Source of the DNA: Planctomycetota bacterium
GTDB taxonomy: Bacteria; Planctomycetota; UBA8742; UBA2392
Assembly: GCA_015075515.1 (NCBI GenBank)
Contig: JABTUE010000003.1
Coordinates: 434,001 to 498,000 of the forward strand
Direction of reading: 5' to 3'
DNA: 64,000 bases
The notes beneath the pieces are model-generated. The model was not told where the DNA came from and searched no databases. It saw nothing but the letters and a program-made list of their open reading frames with translations. Below are positions 28,974-36,056 of the stretch, in pieces; the stretch's first letter is position 1, and each line of letters begins with the position of its first letter. The translations under genes and the position numbers were made by a program.

Positions 28974-29309
28974 TCAGTTCAGGTTTTCGGGCAGGTCCAG
29001 CCGGTTCAGTGTTCCCAAAGACGGCACCGGCGGCCGGGGCGTCGTCATGCCCTCGGACATGACGCGGTTCATCAGTTCCAGGGCCGCGGCCAGGGGCGCC
29101 TCGTCGCCTTCGGCGGCCATCTGCTGAAGACGCGAGAGCGTCTCGGCCAGAGGATCCAGAACGCCCTTGTCCACGGCGTTCTCAAAAATCCGCAGCGCGC
29201 GCGCCATCGGCTCGGGCAGGTCAGCCACGGCGCCAAGGTTGATCTTCAGCACGCCCTGCGGCGTCTGGATCATCAGCACCTTCAGCGGTTGTGCCCTGCG
29301 GTCGCTCAT
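28974..29309 (-). CDS. Small hypothetical protein between receiver and groES
   Basis: A 111-residue acidic, helical, cytoplasmic protein I do not recognise. Its first part (KVLMIQTPQGVLKINLGAVA) looks like a small beta-sheet; the rest is helical (LRIFENAVDKGVLDPLAETL) and ends in a Pro-rich tail. Its ATG overlaps the receiver stop (ATGA), so translation is coupled. Position suggests a partner of the receiver or a chaperonin-related role, but no function can be stated. Confidence 0.65.
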   Translation of the reverse strand: MSDRRAQPLKVLMIQTPQGVLKINLGAVADLPEPMARALRIFENAVDKGVLDPLAETLSRLQQMAAEGDEAPLAAALELMNRVMSEGMTTPRPPVPSLGTLNRLDLPENLN

Positions 29310-29674
29310 GCAATCGCGCGCCTCACCAGATCGCGAAACAGGTTCACCTCAAACGGCTTGCGCAGCAGGCGCAGCGGGTTGAGCCGCAGCGCGTCTTCCA
29401 CCAGGTCGTCCCCGGCCTCGGCCGTCATGAAGATGCACGCCAGATCAGCCATGGCGCGGGTAATCTCCCGGTACACCTTCACGCCGGTCATGTCCGGCAG
29501 GTTGAGGTCCAGCACCAGCAGGTTACAGGGCGCAGCATGGGCCAGTTGGATCGCCTCGTCGCCGCGCCCGGCCTGCAGGGTTTCAATGCCCTCGTCCTCC
29601 AGCACCAGCGCCAGCCCCTGGCGCAAGCTGACGTTATCGTCAACGAGCAAGACTGTGCGCTGCAAGGCCGGCAT
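29306..29674 (-). CDS. Stand-alone response regulator receiver protein
   Basis: A 122-residue CheY-like single-domain receiver without an output domain. The acidic pocket is in VLLVDDNVSL, the phospho-acceptor Asp in LLVLDLNLPDMTG, the switch Thr in IFMTAEAG and the conserved Lys in LLRKPFEV. I chose the ATG at 29674 because the receiver fold begins right after it. It is the first gene of the operon leading to groES and groEL; no histidine kinase gene is near, so its partner is unknown. Confidence 0.92.
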   Translation of the reverse strand: MPALQRTVLLVDDNVSLRQGLALVLEDEGIETLQAGRGDEAIQLAHAAPCNLLVLDLNLPDMTGVKVYREITRAMADLACIFMTAEAGDDLVEDALRLNPLRLLRKPFEVNLFRDLVRRAIA

Positions 29675-29719
29675 GAAGCACCGGCGCGCGAAAAGCAAAC
29701 CTGATGCCATAGAGTGAGA

Positions 29720-29734
29720 GCCGGTAATACCGGC
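29720..29734. promoter_or_regulatory. 15-bp palindrome upstream of the receiver-groESL operon
   Basis: GCCGGTAATACCGGC is a perfect palindrome 46 bp before the receiver start. On the minus strand a TTGTGC -35-like hexamer abuts it, so it would sit in the promoter spacer, where a repressor commonly binds. The cognate protein is unknown. Confidence 0.45.
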
Positions 29735-29895
29735 ACAACTTGTTTGCGCCAAACATTTTACGCATGCGCACTTGGTCACTGCGGCAGCACGCCCTCTGCC
29801 GGACTGGCAGTGGGGCCAGTCGTGGCAAGGGATGATGCCAGCTTGGCAGTCTGTGGTGGCGCCCGGTGCGCCACTGCTGCTACCTTGGAAACACC

Positions 29896-30216
29896 ATGAA
29901 GCTGGTTGTGGCCGTGATCAAGCCCTTCAAGTTCGAGGCCTGCCTGCGGGCCCTTGCCGCCTTGCCGGTGCACGAACTGATTCACAGCGAGGCCCGTGGC
30001 TACGGCCGCCAGAAAGATCACCTTCAGGAATATCACAACGACCGGTTTGCGGTGGCCTTTCTGCCCAAGGTGCGTCTGGAGTTCCACGTGGAGCAGGAGC
30101 ACCTGGCAGCGGCGATTGAGGCCCTGTGCGGCGCGTGCCGCACGGGGCGCCAGGGCGACGGCAAGATCTGGGTGCTTGATGCGCGCGTGGGCCAGGCGCA
30201 AGCTGTGGGCGCATGA
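29896..30216 (+). CDS. P-II family signal protein with Phe at position 51
   Basis: A 106-residue P-II trimer subunit, a cytoplasmic sensor of ATP/ADP and 2-oxoglutarate. The start MKLVVAVIKPFKFEA is the family signature, and GYGRQKDH and RQGDGKIWVLD line the nucleotide site. The T-loop reads EYHNDRFAVAFLPK, so residue 51, the Tyr uridylylated in enteric GlnB/GlnK, is Phe; Tyr46 is kept. It therefore cannot be uridylylated at Tyr51. It is not next to amtB or glnA, but overlaps a phosphatidyltransferase gene (ATGA) and leads a three-gene operon. Confidence 0.92.
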   Translation: MKLVVAVIKPFKFEACLRALAALPVHELIHSEARGYGRQKDHLQEYHNDRFAVAFLPKVRLEFHVEQEHLAAAIEALCGACRTGRQGDGKIWVLDARVGQAQAVGA

Positions 30217-30803
30217 GCGGCACGCCCACATTCTGGACCCTGGCCAATATCTTCACGTTCGCGCGCTTTGTATTTGCGCCGGTCTGCGCGGGTTTGTTTC
30301 TCACTGGCACGCACTGGGGTCTGTGGGTCGGCGGCTGGCTGGCGGGGCTGGCGATGTTCACGGACTTCTGCGACGGCTACTTCGCGCGGCGCCAGAAACA
30401 GGTCAGTGACATCGGCAAGATCTTTGACCCGCTGGCCGACGCGGTGTTTTTCGTGATTGTCTGGACGGCGCTGGGCATCGCCGGGGCCTACCCGGTCTGG
30501 CTGGCGCTGCCGTTTCTGGCGCGCGAACTGGTGCAGCACGTGTACCTGCGGCCCATGGCGGCGCGCCACGGTCTGATGCTGGCGGCCAACGTCTGGGGCA
30601 AGCTCAAGACACTGGTGCAGACGCTGGTTCTGATCACCCTGTGCTGGTTCGAGTTCTTTGTGATGTACTGGCCGCACTGGGCGGCATGGATCAAGCCCGC
30701 CAATGTTGCGATGATCAGCCTGACGGCCGCCGTCAGCGTGCTTTCGATTCTGCCCTACTTCAAAACCGTGCGCGCCGCCACCGCGCAGCCGGCCGTTGCG
30801 TGA
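30213..30803 (+). CDS. CDP-alcohol phosphatidyltransferase (PgsA-like)
   Basis: A 196-residue integral membrane enzyme that transfers a phosphatidyl group from CDP-diacylglycerol to an alcohol, such as glycerol 3-phosphate. The full CDP-alcohol signature D-x2-DG-x2-AR-x8-G-x3-D-x3-D is present, starting TDFCDGYFARRQ and ending FDPLAD at about residues 50-75. Several hydrophobic helices flank it (WVGGWLAGLAMF, VFFVIVWTALGIAG). Its ATG overlaps the P-II stop. Whether the acceptor is glycerol phosphate, inositol or another alcohol cannot be decided from sequence. Confidence 0.9.
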   Translation: MSGTPTFWTLANIFTFARFVFAPVCAGLFLTGTHWGLWVGGWLAGLAMFTDFCDGYFARRQKQVSDIGKIFDPLADAVFFVIVWTALGIAGAYPVWLALPFLARELVQHVYLRPMAARHGLMLAANVWGKLKTLVQTLVLITLCWFEFFVMYWPHWAAWIKPANVAMISLTAAVSVLSILPYFKTVRAATAQPAVA

Positions 30804-30806
30804 ACC

Positions 30807-31811
30807 ATGAACCGTTACTCGCGCCAGGAGCTGTTCGCGCCCGTCGGCCCGCAGGGCCAGGCAAAGCTGCGCGCCTCGCGCGTGCTGCTGGTGGGTTGCG
30901 GCGCGCTGGGATCTCACCTGGCCGAGTTCTGCGTGCGCGCCGGTGTGGGCGCTCTGACCATCGTGGACCGCGACTTCGTCGAACCCAGCAACCTGCAACG
31001 CCAGGGCCTGTTCACCGAAGACGACGCGCGGCAGGCCCTGCCCAAGGCCGTTGCCGCGCAGGCGCACCTGCGCGCAATTAATACCGACGTGCAGGTGACC
31101 GGCCTGGTCGAAGACTTCACCTTTCGCAACGCCGAACGCCTGGCCAAAGACGCCAGCATCATCCTGGACGGCACCGACAACTTCGAAACGCGCTTTCTGA
31201 TCAACGATCTGGCCGTGAAGACGGAAACAGCCTGGGTCTATGCGGGCTGCGTGGCCTCGCGGGCGACGTGCATGCCGGTGATTCCGGGGCGCGGGGCCTG
31301 CCTGCGCTGTCTGCTGGAAGACCAGCCCGCGGCCGGCGGCGAGAACTGCGACACCGTGGGCGTGATCATGCCCGCCGTGCTGCAGGCCGTGGCCTGGGCC
31401 AGCGTGGTTGCGTTGAAAATCCTCACGGGCAACGAAAACGCGCTGTTCAAGAAGATGTACGTCAGCGACCTGTGGACGGGCGAACGTCAGATACTCGAGG
31501 CCGCAACGCCCCGTACCAACTGCCCCTGCTGCGGCAGGCGCGAGTTTCCGTGGCTGGAGGGCAGGCGCGCCAGCCGCGCCGCGGTGCTGTGCGGCCGCGA
31601 CAGCGTACAGATCACGCCTGAGGGGGCCTTCGACTACGACGCCGCGCGCCAGAACATCCGCAAGGCCGCAAAGATCACCACCGAGAACGATTATTTGATC
31701 CGCGCGGAGTACGAAGGTCTGACGTTGACGCTCTATCGCACAGGCCGTGCGCTGGTTCACGGGACAAGTGACGAGACCCGCGCGCGGGCCTTGCTGGCGC
31801 GGCTGACGTAG
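30807..31811 (+). CDS. ThiF/MoeB/HesA-family E1-like adenylyltransferase
   Basis: A 334-residue enzyme that would adenylate the C-terminal glycine of a ubiquitin-like sulfur carrier (ThiS/MoaD type). The nucleotide-binding motif is LLVGCGALGSHLAE, with the Asp/Arg pair in IVDRDFVEPSNLQRQ. The structural zinc uses CLRC and CPCC; the family's catalytic-Cys position is in ENCDTVGVIMPA. An ~80-residue C-terminal extension (VLCGRDSVQITPEGAFDYDA) is like that of many MoeB/TtuC-type proteins. No sulfur carrier gene is adjacent. It follows the phosphatidyltransferase by 3 bp. Confidence 0.88.
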   Translation: MNRYSRQELFAPVGPQGQAKLRASRVLLVGCGALGSHLAEFCVRAGVGALTIVDRDFVEPSNLQRQGLFTEDDARQALPKAVAAQAHLRAINTDVQVTGLVEDFTFRNAERLAKDASIILDGTDNFETRFLINDLAVKTETAWVYAGCVASRATCMPVIPGRGACLRCLLEDQPAAGGENCDTVGVIMPAVLQAVAWASVVALKILTGNENALFKKMYVSDLWTGERQILEAATPRTNCPCCGRREFPWLEGRRASRAAVLCGRDSVQITPEGAFDYDAARQNIRKAAKITTENDYLIRAEYEGLTLTLYRTGRALVHGTSDETRARALLARLT

Positions 31812-31813
31812 CC

Positions 31814-31845
31814 GCTACCCCACACCGGCCTGCGCCGCGCGGCCG
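31814..31845. repeat. 32-bp direct repeat, outer copy (DR1)
   Basis: An exact match to 32561-32592. It starts GCTACCCCACACC and ends CGCGGCCG. It lies 2 bp after the E1-like gene, where no coding use is evident. The second copy is the 3' end of the ABC exporter gene, so this copy looks like a duplicated fragment of that gene. Confidence 0.95.
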
Positions 31846-31846
31846 G

Positions 31847-32215
31847 TCAACCGCCACCCGGACTTCGAGGCAGCGGCCGTTGCCGAATCCTGGCCGGCTC
31901 GACAACAGTAAACTGCCCTTCCAGCGTGATATCGCCGTTCAAGGCCTGCAGCACCCGTTCCGCGCGCTTGTCGTAAGCCATTCCTTCGAGTCTGAGCAAC
32001 ACCACGCCAACAACCGCGACCTGACGTGCAAACACCAACTCCCCGAAATCTTTGTCGCAGCTGACAAGAATTCGAACCTCGGTTTCAGCTTGCGCCGCCA
32101 CCCCTGTGTCATCAGCGCCGGCAACCTGCTCCTGCATAAACACCACGTCATGCCCTTCGGCCCTGAGGCGTTTGACCAGAGGTTCAGGCAGGTTCTCGTC
32201 CGCGAGTAGGCGCAT
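31847..32215 (-). CDS. DUF5615 PIN-like toxin of a DUF433/DUF5615 pair
   Basis: A 122-residue PIN-like protein. The signature MRLLADENLPEPLVKRLRAE carries the first acidic residues (ADEN); ILVSCDKDFGELVF carries the second acidic cluster (DKDF). These match the predicted RNase centre of DUF5615 (Mut7-C-like PIN) proteins, which form toxin-antitoxin pairs with DUF433 proteins. The antitoxin gene precedes it by 47 bp. Its base composition is visibly less GC-rich than the neighbours, and it is enclosed by the 32-bp repeats, both signs of recent arrival. Confidence 0.85.
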   Translation of the reverse strand: MRLLADENLPEPLVKRLRAEGHDVVFMQEQVAGADDTGVAAQAETEVRILVSCDKDFGELVFARQVAVVGVVLLRLEGMAYDKRAERVLQALNGDITLEGQFTVVEPARIRQRPLPRSPGGG

Positions 32216-32262
32216 GACCGAAAAGTACCCGCGCTAATCCGACAGGCGAGAATCTCTCGATC

Positions 32263-32493
32263 TCAAGCCGAAACCGGATAGGTGCGCTCGCTGCGAATCG
32301 TGGCCGCCGCAAAGGCGACACAGGCAAGCACGTCGTCGCGAGTAATGTGGGGATAGTCGCGCACCACGTCATCCACCGTGGCGCCGCTTGAAAGCAGATC
32401 GAGAACCAGCTCGACCGAAATGCGCGTGCCCTTGATGACGGGCTTGCCCACCAGGATCCTGGGGTTTACTTCGATTCTTTCCTGCCAGCCCAT
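32263..32493 (-). CDS. DUF433 antitoxin
   Basis: A 76-residue protein with the DUF433 signature: ERIEVNPRILVGKPVIKGTR followed by ISVELVLDLLSSG and VVRDYPHITRDDV, a winged/helix-turn-helix fold that neutralises the PIN-like partner and probably autoregulates. GGAGGAGAG lies just before the ATG. It is upstream of the toxin gene, the usual order. Confidence 0.9.
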   Translation of the reverse strand: MGWQERIEVNPRILVGKPVIKGTRISVELVLDLLSSGATVDDVVRDYPHITRDDVLACVAFAAATIRSERTYPVSA

Positions 32494-32560
32494 GCGACTC
32501 TCCTCCGGCAGTATAGCGGGTATTTCCGCCGGAGCACAGACAAGAGCACCTTCAGACGGG

Positions 32561-32592
32561 GCTACCCCACACCGGCCTGCGCCGCGCGGCCG
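32561..32592. repeat. 32-bp direct repeat, inner copy (DR2), 3' end of the ABC exporter gene
   Basis: An exact copy of 31814-31845, 747 bp away start to start. It covers the last ten codons and stop of the ABC exporter gene (ending GRAAQAGVG). The segment between the repeats contains only the toxin-antitoxin pair. Confidence 0.95.
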
Positions 32593-34406
32593 TTGGCGAA
32601 CTGCAACTGGTACAGTTTGGTATAGCGGCCGTTGCGGGCCAGCAGTTGCGCGTGGCTGCCCTGTTCGACCACTTCGCCCTTGTGCAGCACCAGAATGTTG
32701 TCGCTGTCGGTGATGGTGCTCAGCCGGTGCGCCACGACCACCGCGGTGCGGCCCTGCATCAACCGGTGCAGCGCATCCTGGATCAACCTCTCGGTCTCGC
32801 TGTCAATGTTGCTGGTGGCTTCGTCCAGCACCAGCACCCTGGGGTCAAAGGCCAGTGCGCGCGCGAACGCGATCAATTGCCGCTGGCCGGCGCTGAAAGT
32901 CGCCCCACGCTCGGCCACCATGCCGTCGTAGCCGCCGGCCAGTCCGCGAATGAAGGTGTCGGCGTGCACCACCCTGCAGGCCTGCTCGACCTGTTCGCGG
33001 CTGATGCTCTGGTCGCCCAGGCGCACGTTGTCCAGCACACTGCCCGCGAACAGAAACACATCCTGCAGCACCAGGCTGAAGGCACGGCGCAGATGCGCGC
33101 GCGTCATCTCACGAATGTCCACGCCGTCCACCAGAATGCTGCCCTTCTGCACGTCGTAAAAGCGCATCAGCAGGCTGATGATCGTGGTCTTGCCGCTGCC
33201 AGTGGCCCCCACCAGCGCCAGCGAGCTGCCCGCCGGAACCCTGAAGCTGACGCCCTTGAGAACCCAATCCGGCTCAGGCTTGCTGGCGTCGTAAGTGAAC
33301 CACACGTCGCGGAACTCGATCTCGCCGGTGATGACCGGCGACCTGGGGCTGGCGGGGTCCGCGACATCGTTGCGCGTGTCCATGACCTTGAAGATGCGTT
33401 CCGCCGCGGCCATGGCCGATTGCAGCACGTTGTACTTTTCGCTCATCTCACGGATCGGCCGAAACAGCATCGGCGTGTACAGAAAGAACGCAAAGAACGT
33501 CCCGAAGTCCAGCGTGCCCGCGAAAATGCTGCTGGTCCCCCACCACACCACCACCGCCACCGTGGCCGTGCCCGCCAGTTCCACCACCGGAAAGAAGATC
33601 GAAAAGTTGAACACCGTGCGGTACGTGGCCTCGCGGTAGTCGCTGCTGAGGTCATCAAAACGCTTCTCCATGCGCTTTTCGGTGCCGAAGATGCGCGTGA
33701 CACGCCAGCCCTGGATTGTCTCGTTCAGAAACGAATTGACGCCGGCCAGCTTCACGCGCATGTCGCGAAAGGCACTGCGTGCCCGGCCACGGAACAGCCA
33801 GGTCAGAAAGCCCATCACCGGAATCGCCAGCACCACAATCAGCGCCAGTTGCCAGCTCAGCAGAAACATCAGTGTCAGCGCGCCCACGATGATGATCGCG
33901 TCGCCCGCAAGCTGCACAAACCCCGAGGCAAACACTTCGCCGATGGCCTCGACATCACTGGTCACGCGCGTGACCAGGCGCCCCACCGGGTTGCGGTCAA
34001 AAAACCGCAACGGCTGCTGCTGGATATGGGCGTAGGTCTTCTGGCGCAGGTCCAGCACGGCCTTGTTGCCCAGAATCTGGAACAGATAGCCGTCACCGAA
34101 CCGGGCGGCGACCTGCACCGCCACCAGCGCCAGAAACGCAAAGGCGTACCAGCCCAGTTGCCCCCACGCCGCCTCGCGCTGGGCCGTGGTCGCGCCGGAA
34201 TCACCCAGAACCGTGAAAGGGCCGTTGATCGAATCGCGAACAATCAGCGGCGTGACCAGTTCACATGCCGCCGCCAGCAGCATGAAGAACGCGCCCCCGA
34301 ACACCAGCCCGAGATAGGGCCGGGCATACGGGACAAGACGCTTGATCAGCCGGGCGTCGTAGGCCTTGCCCAGAACCTGGTCGTCATCATGGTAGGAATC
34401 GCTCAA
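32562..34406 (-). CDS. MsbA-like half-size ABC exporter (permease-ATPase fusion)
   Basis: A 614-residue exporter that works as a homo- or heterodimer. The N-terminal half carries six predicted membrane helices (for example GLVFGGAFFMLLAAACELV, AIIIVGALTLMFLLSWQLA). The nucleotide-binding half has Walker A GATGSGKTT, signature FSAGQRQ, Walker B VLVLDEATSNID and the H-loop VVAHRLSTI. The start codon is TTG with GAGG upstream; no better ATG is in frame. Lipid or drug export is the usual role, and its divergence from the ESCRT-like cluster would fit membrane-lipid work, which is inference. The 3' end is one of the 32-bp repeats. Confidence 0.92.
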   Translation of the reverse strand: MSDSYHDDDQVLGKAYDARLIKRLVPYARPYLGLVFGGAFFMLLAAACELVTPLIVRDSINGPFTVLGDSGATTAQREAAWGQLGWYAFAFLALVAVQVAARFGDGYLFQILGNKAVLDLRQKTYAHIQQQPLRFFDRNPVGRLVTRVTSDVEAIGEVFASGFVQLAGDAIIIVGALTLMFLLSWQLALIVVLAIPVMGFLTWLFRGRARSAFRDMRVKLAGVNSFLNETIQGWRVTRIFGTEKRMEKRFDDLSSDYREATYRTVFNFSIFFPVVELAGTATVAVVVWWGTSSIFAGTLDFGTFFAFFLYTPMLFRPIREMSEKYNVLQSAMAAAERIFKVMDTRNDVADPASPRSPVITGEIEFRDVWFTYDASKPEPDWVLKGVSFRVPAGSSLALVGATGSGKTTIISLLMRFYDVQKGSILVDGVDIREMTRAHLRRAFSLVLQDVFLFAGSVLDNVRLGDQSISREQVEQACRVVHADTFIRGLAGGYDGMVAERGATFSAGQRQLIAFARALAFDPRVLVLDEATSNIDSETERLIQDALHRLMQGRTAVVVAHRLSTITDSDNILVLHKGEVVEQGSHAQLLARNGRYTKLYQLQFANGRAAQAGVG

Positions 34407-34463
34407 ACCGTTGCCTCACGCACTGCCGCAAGTATCGGCCCCTGCACGGGTTTGGGGATAAGC

Positions 34464-34469
34464 TATACT
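34464..34469 (+). promoter_or_regulatory. -10-like TATACT before the ESCRT-like cluster
   Basis: GC-TATACT lies 30 nt before the ATG at 34500; a Shine-Dalgarno AAGGGA follows. It is a plausible main promoter for the cluster. No clear -35 box is visible. Confidence 0.5.
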
Positions 34470-34499
34470 CTAGGCCGGGCGCCGTGCCATAAGGGAAAC

Positions 34500-35291
34500 A
34501 TGCCGCAGCCAGCCAATGAACCTAACGCCAGGGCCACGGCACTTTCGGCCATGCAAAGTCTTTTTTCCGGTCTGGAAAGCCGCATGGTGCGCCAGCGCAT
34601 GCTGCCACACCCCGGCGAAGGTTCACTGTACGACCTTGACCCCAACCGGCTGTCCCGCCGCAGCTACCGCAGCGGCGACCTTTCGCCCGGCGGCGAGGGC
34701 CCGTTTGCCCGGCGCGAAGCCGTGGGACTTCTGCACAAGCCGATGCTGGGACTGGCCCAGGTCAAGGTGTGCGTGGTGCTGGATTTCGCCTGGGGTCCCG
34801 ACCGTTTCACGCCCGAGGCCGTCAACCGCGCCGCGCAGTGGGCGCTGGCGCCGCAGCGGCCGGATATTTACTTCGTGATCGGCGTGGCCGGCGTGGCCGG
34901 CGGCGCGGGCCACAGCGACGACCTGATTCACGCGCTTTCCGGCGGCGCCAACTGGCGCGCGGCGCTGGTTGAACTGGTCAACCCGGGCTGGGTGGTGACA
35001 GCGCCGCGCGACGGCGTGATTCTGCCGGCGCTGTTTGAGAACCTGTTCGACCCCGAACCGATGGACCAGAAAGTCGCGCGCGTGGATTCGGCGCTGGCCG
35101 CCGCGGGCGAACTCAAGGAACCCGGCGGCTTTCTGCTGCTGGACGAACTGGCCGGGCGCTGCGCCGTCAGCCGCGACATTGTCACCGACCGCGCCATCCT
35201 GTTTGCCGAGCGCACGCCGGGGCTGGACGTGAAAGATGTCGGAGGCAGCCTGATTCTCCAGCGCAACCGTTTTGAATCCCTCAGGGCCTGA
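34500..35291 (+). CDS. Uncharacterised protein with possible C-terminal winged helix, first gene of ESCRT-like cluster
   Basis: A 263-residue cytoplasmic protein I do not recognise. The start is set by AAGGGAAAC-ATG. A basic N-terminal part (residues 1-90) precedes an alpha/beta-like centre with a Gly-rich stretch (FVIGVAGVAGGAGHSDD). The last ~60 residues, LLLDELAGRCAVSRDIVTDR then LDVKDVGGSLILQR, have the helix-helix-hairpin pattern of a winged helix. ESCRT-II subunits are winged-helix proteins, so a recruiting role is thinkable but only inferred. The next gene starts 1 bp after its stop, so the two are translated together. Confidence 0.6.
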   Translation: MPQPANEPNARATALSAMQSLFSGLESRMVRQRMLPHPGEGSLYDLDPNRLSRRSYRSGDLSPGGEGPFARREAVGLLHKPMLGLAQVKVCVVLDFAWGPDRFTPEAVNRAAQWALAPQRPDIYFVIGVAGVAGGAGHSDDLIHALSGGANWRAALVELVNPGWVVTAPRDGVILPALFENLFDPEPMDQKVARVDSALAAAGELKEPGGFLLLDELAGRCAVSRDIVTDRAILFAERTPGLDVKDVGGSLILQRNRFESLRA

Positions 35292-35292
35292 C

Positions 35293-35970
35293 ATGAGCCT
35301 ACTGGATCGCATCAAACTGATGATCAAGGGCCAGGCCGGCGAGGCCGAGCAGGTGATCAAGGACGCCCGCAGCACCGGCGAGATGCTGGGGCATCTGGAC
35401 GAACTGATCACACGCAACGAGGTTGAACTGCGCAAGACGCGCCAGGAACTTGCGCGTCTGGAACTGTCCGAACGCGCCAGCATTGAAAACATCAAGTCCG
35501 GCCGCGTGGGCGAGCGCGAGAAGGAATTTGTCCTGCTTCAGATCAAACGCACCCGCGGCCAGATGGAAAACCTGAAGCTGCGCGCCGATATTCTGAACAA
35601 GAACATCGAACTGCACCTGAACCTGGTGGGCAAGATCCAGGCCATGGAGGCCATGGACCTGCGCGGCATTGAGCAAAGCGTGGTCGAGCGCGTGATGCTG
35701 GACTTTGAAGAAGGCATGGAAAAGTTCCGCGAAAACGTGACCACCGGCGAAGGCGTAACCAGGGCGCGCAACGAAGTTCTGACCGCCAAAGACAAAGACG
35801 ACCTGCGCAAGCTGGAAAAGGAAATCCTGGGCGAGGTCCGGCAGCCGGCCAACCACAACGCCGACATAGACGCTGAAATCGCCAAACTGGAACGGGAACT
35901 CTCGCGCCACGAAGAAAAGGCGGCCAGAGAGGCCCCGCCGACCGAAAAACCGGATCAGGATGTCGAGTAG
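35293..35970 (+). CDS. ESCRT-III-like coiled-coil protein A
   Basis: A 225-residue, highly charged, all-helical protein. The N-terminal helix MSLLDRIKLMIKGQAGEAEQ is amphipathic, as in membrane-binding ESCRT-III/PspA proteins. Residues ~40-120 form a long helical hairpin, followed by GIEQSVVERVMLDFEEGMEK (about 125-144), reminiscent of the alpha4 region of CHMP proteins. A last helix sits in the acidic/basic tail (IDAEIAKLERELSRHEEKA). No signal peptide, membrane segment or enzyme motif. It lies 1 bp after the preceding gene and 86 bp before protein B. A PspA/Vipp1-type assignment is the main alternative. Confidence 0.6.
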   Translation: MSLLDRIKLMIKGQAGEAEQVIKDARSTGEMLGHLDELITRNEVELRKTRQELARLELSERASIENIKSGRVGEREKEFVLLQIKRTRGQMENLKLRADILNKNIELHLNLVGKIQAMEAMDLRGIEQSVVERVMLDFEEGMEKFRENVTTGEGVTRARNEVLTAKDKDDLRKLEKEILGEVRQPANHNADIDAEIAKLERELSRHEEKAAREAPPTEKPDQDVE

Positions 35971-36056
35971 CGGCGGTTACACAATGCCCGTGCGTGTGTA
36001 GTGGCAGCGCGCGGGCCGGCGGCTGAAATACAGTCCGGAATGACAACGGAGCAGGC

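Noticed and set aside
35293..35970. Calling the helical proteins simply PspA/Vipp1
   Set aside because: The PspA N-terminal pattern and central WxxKAExAL-type segment are not seen, and a Vps4-like ATPase is adjacent; kept as an alternative rather than the main call.
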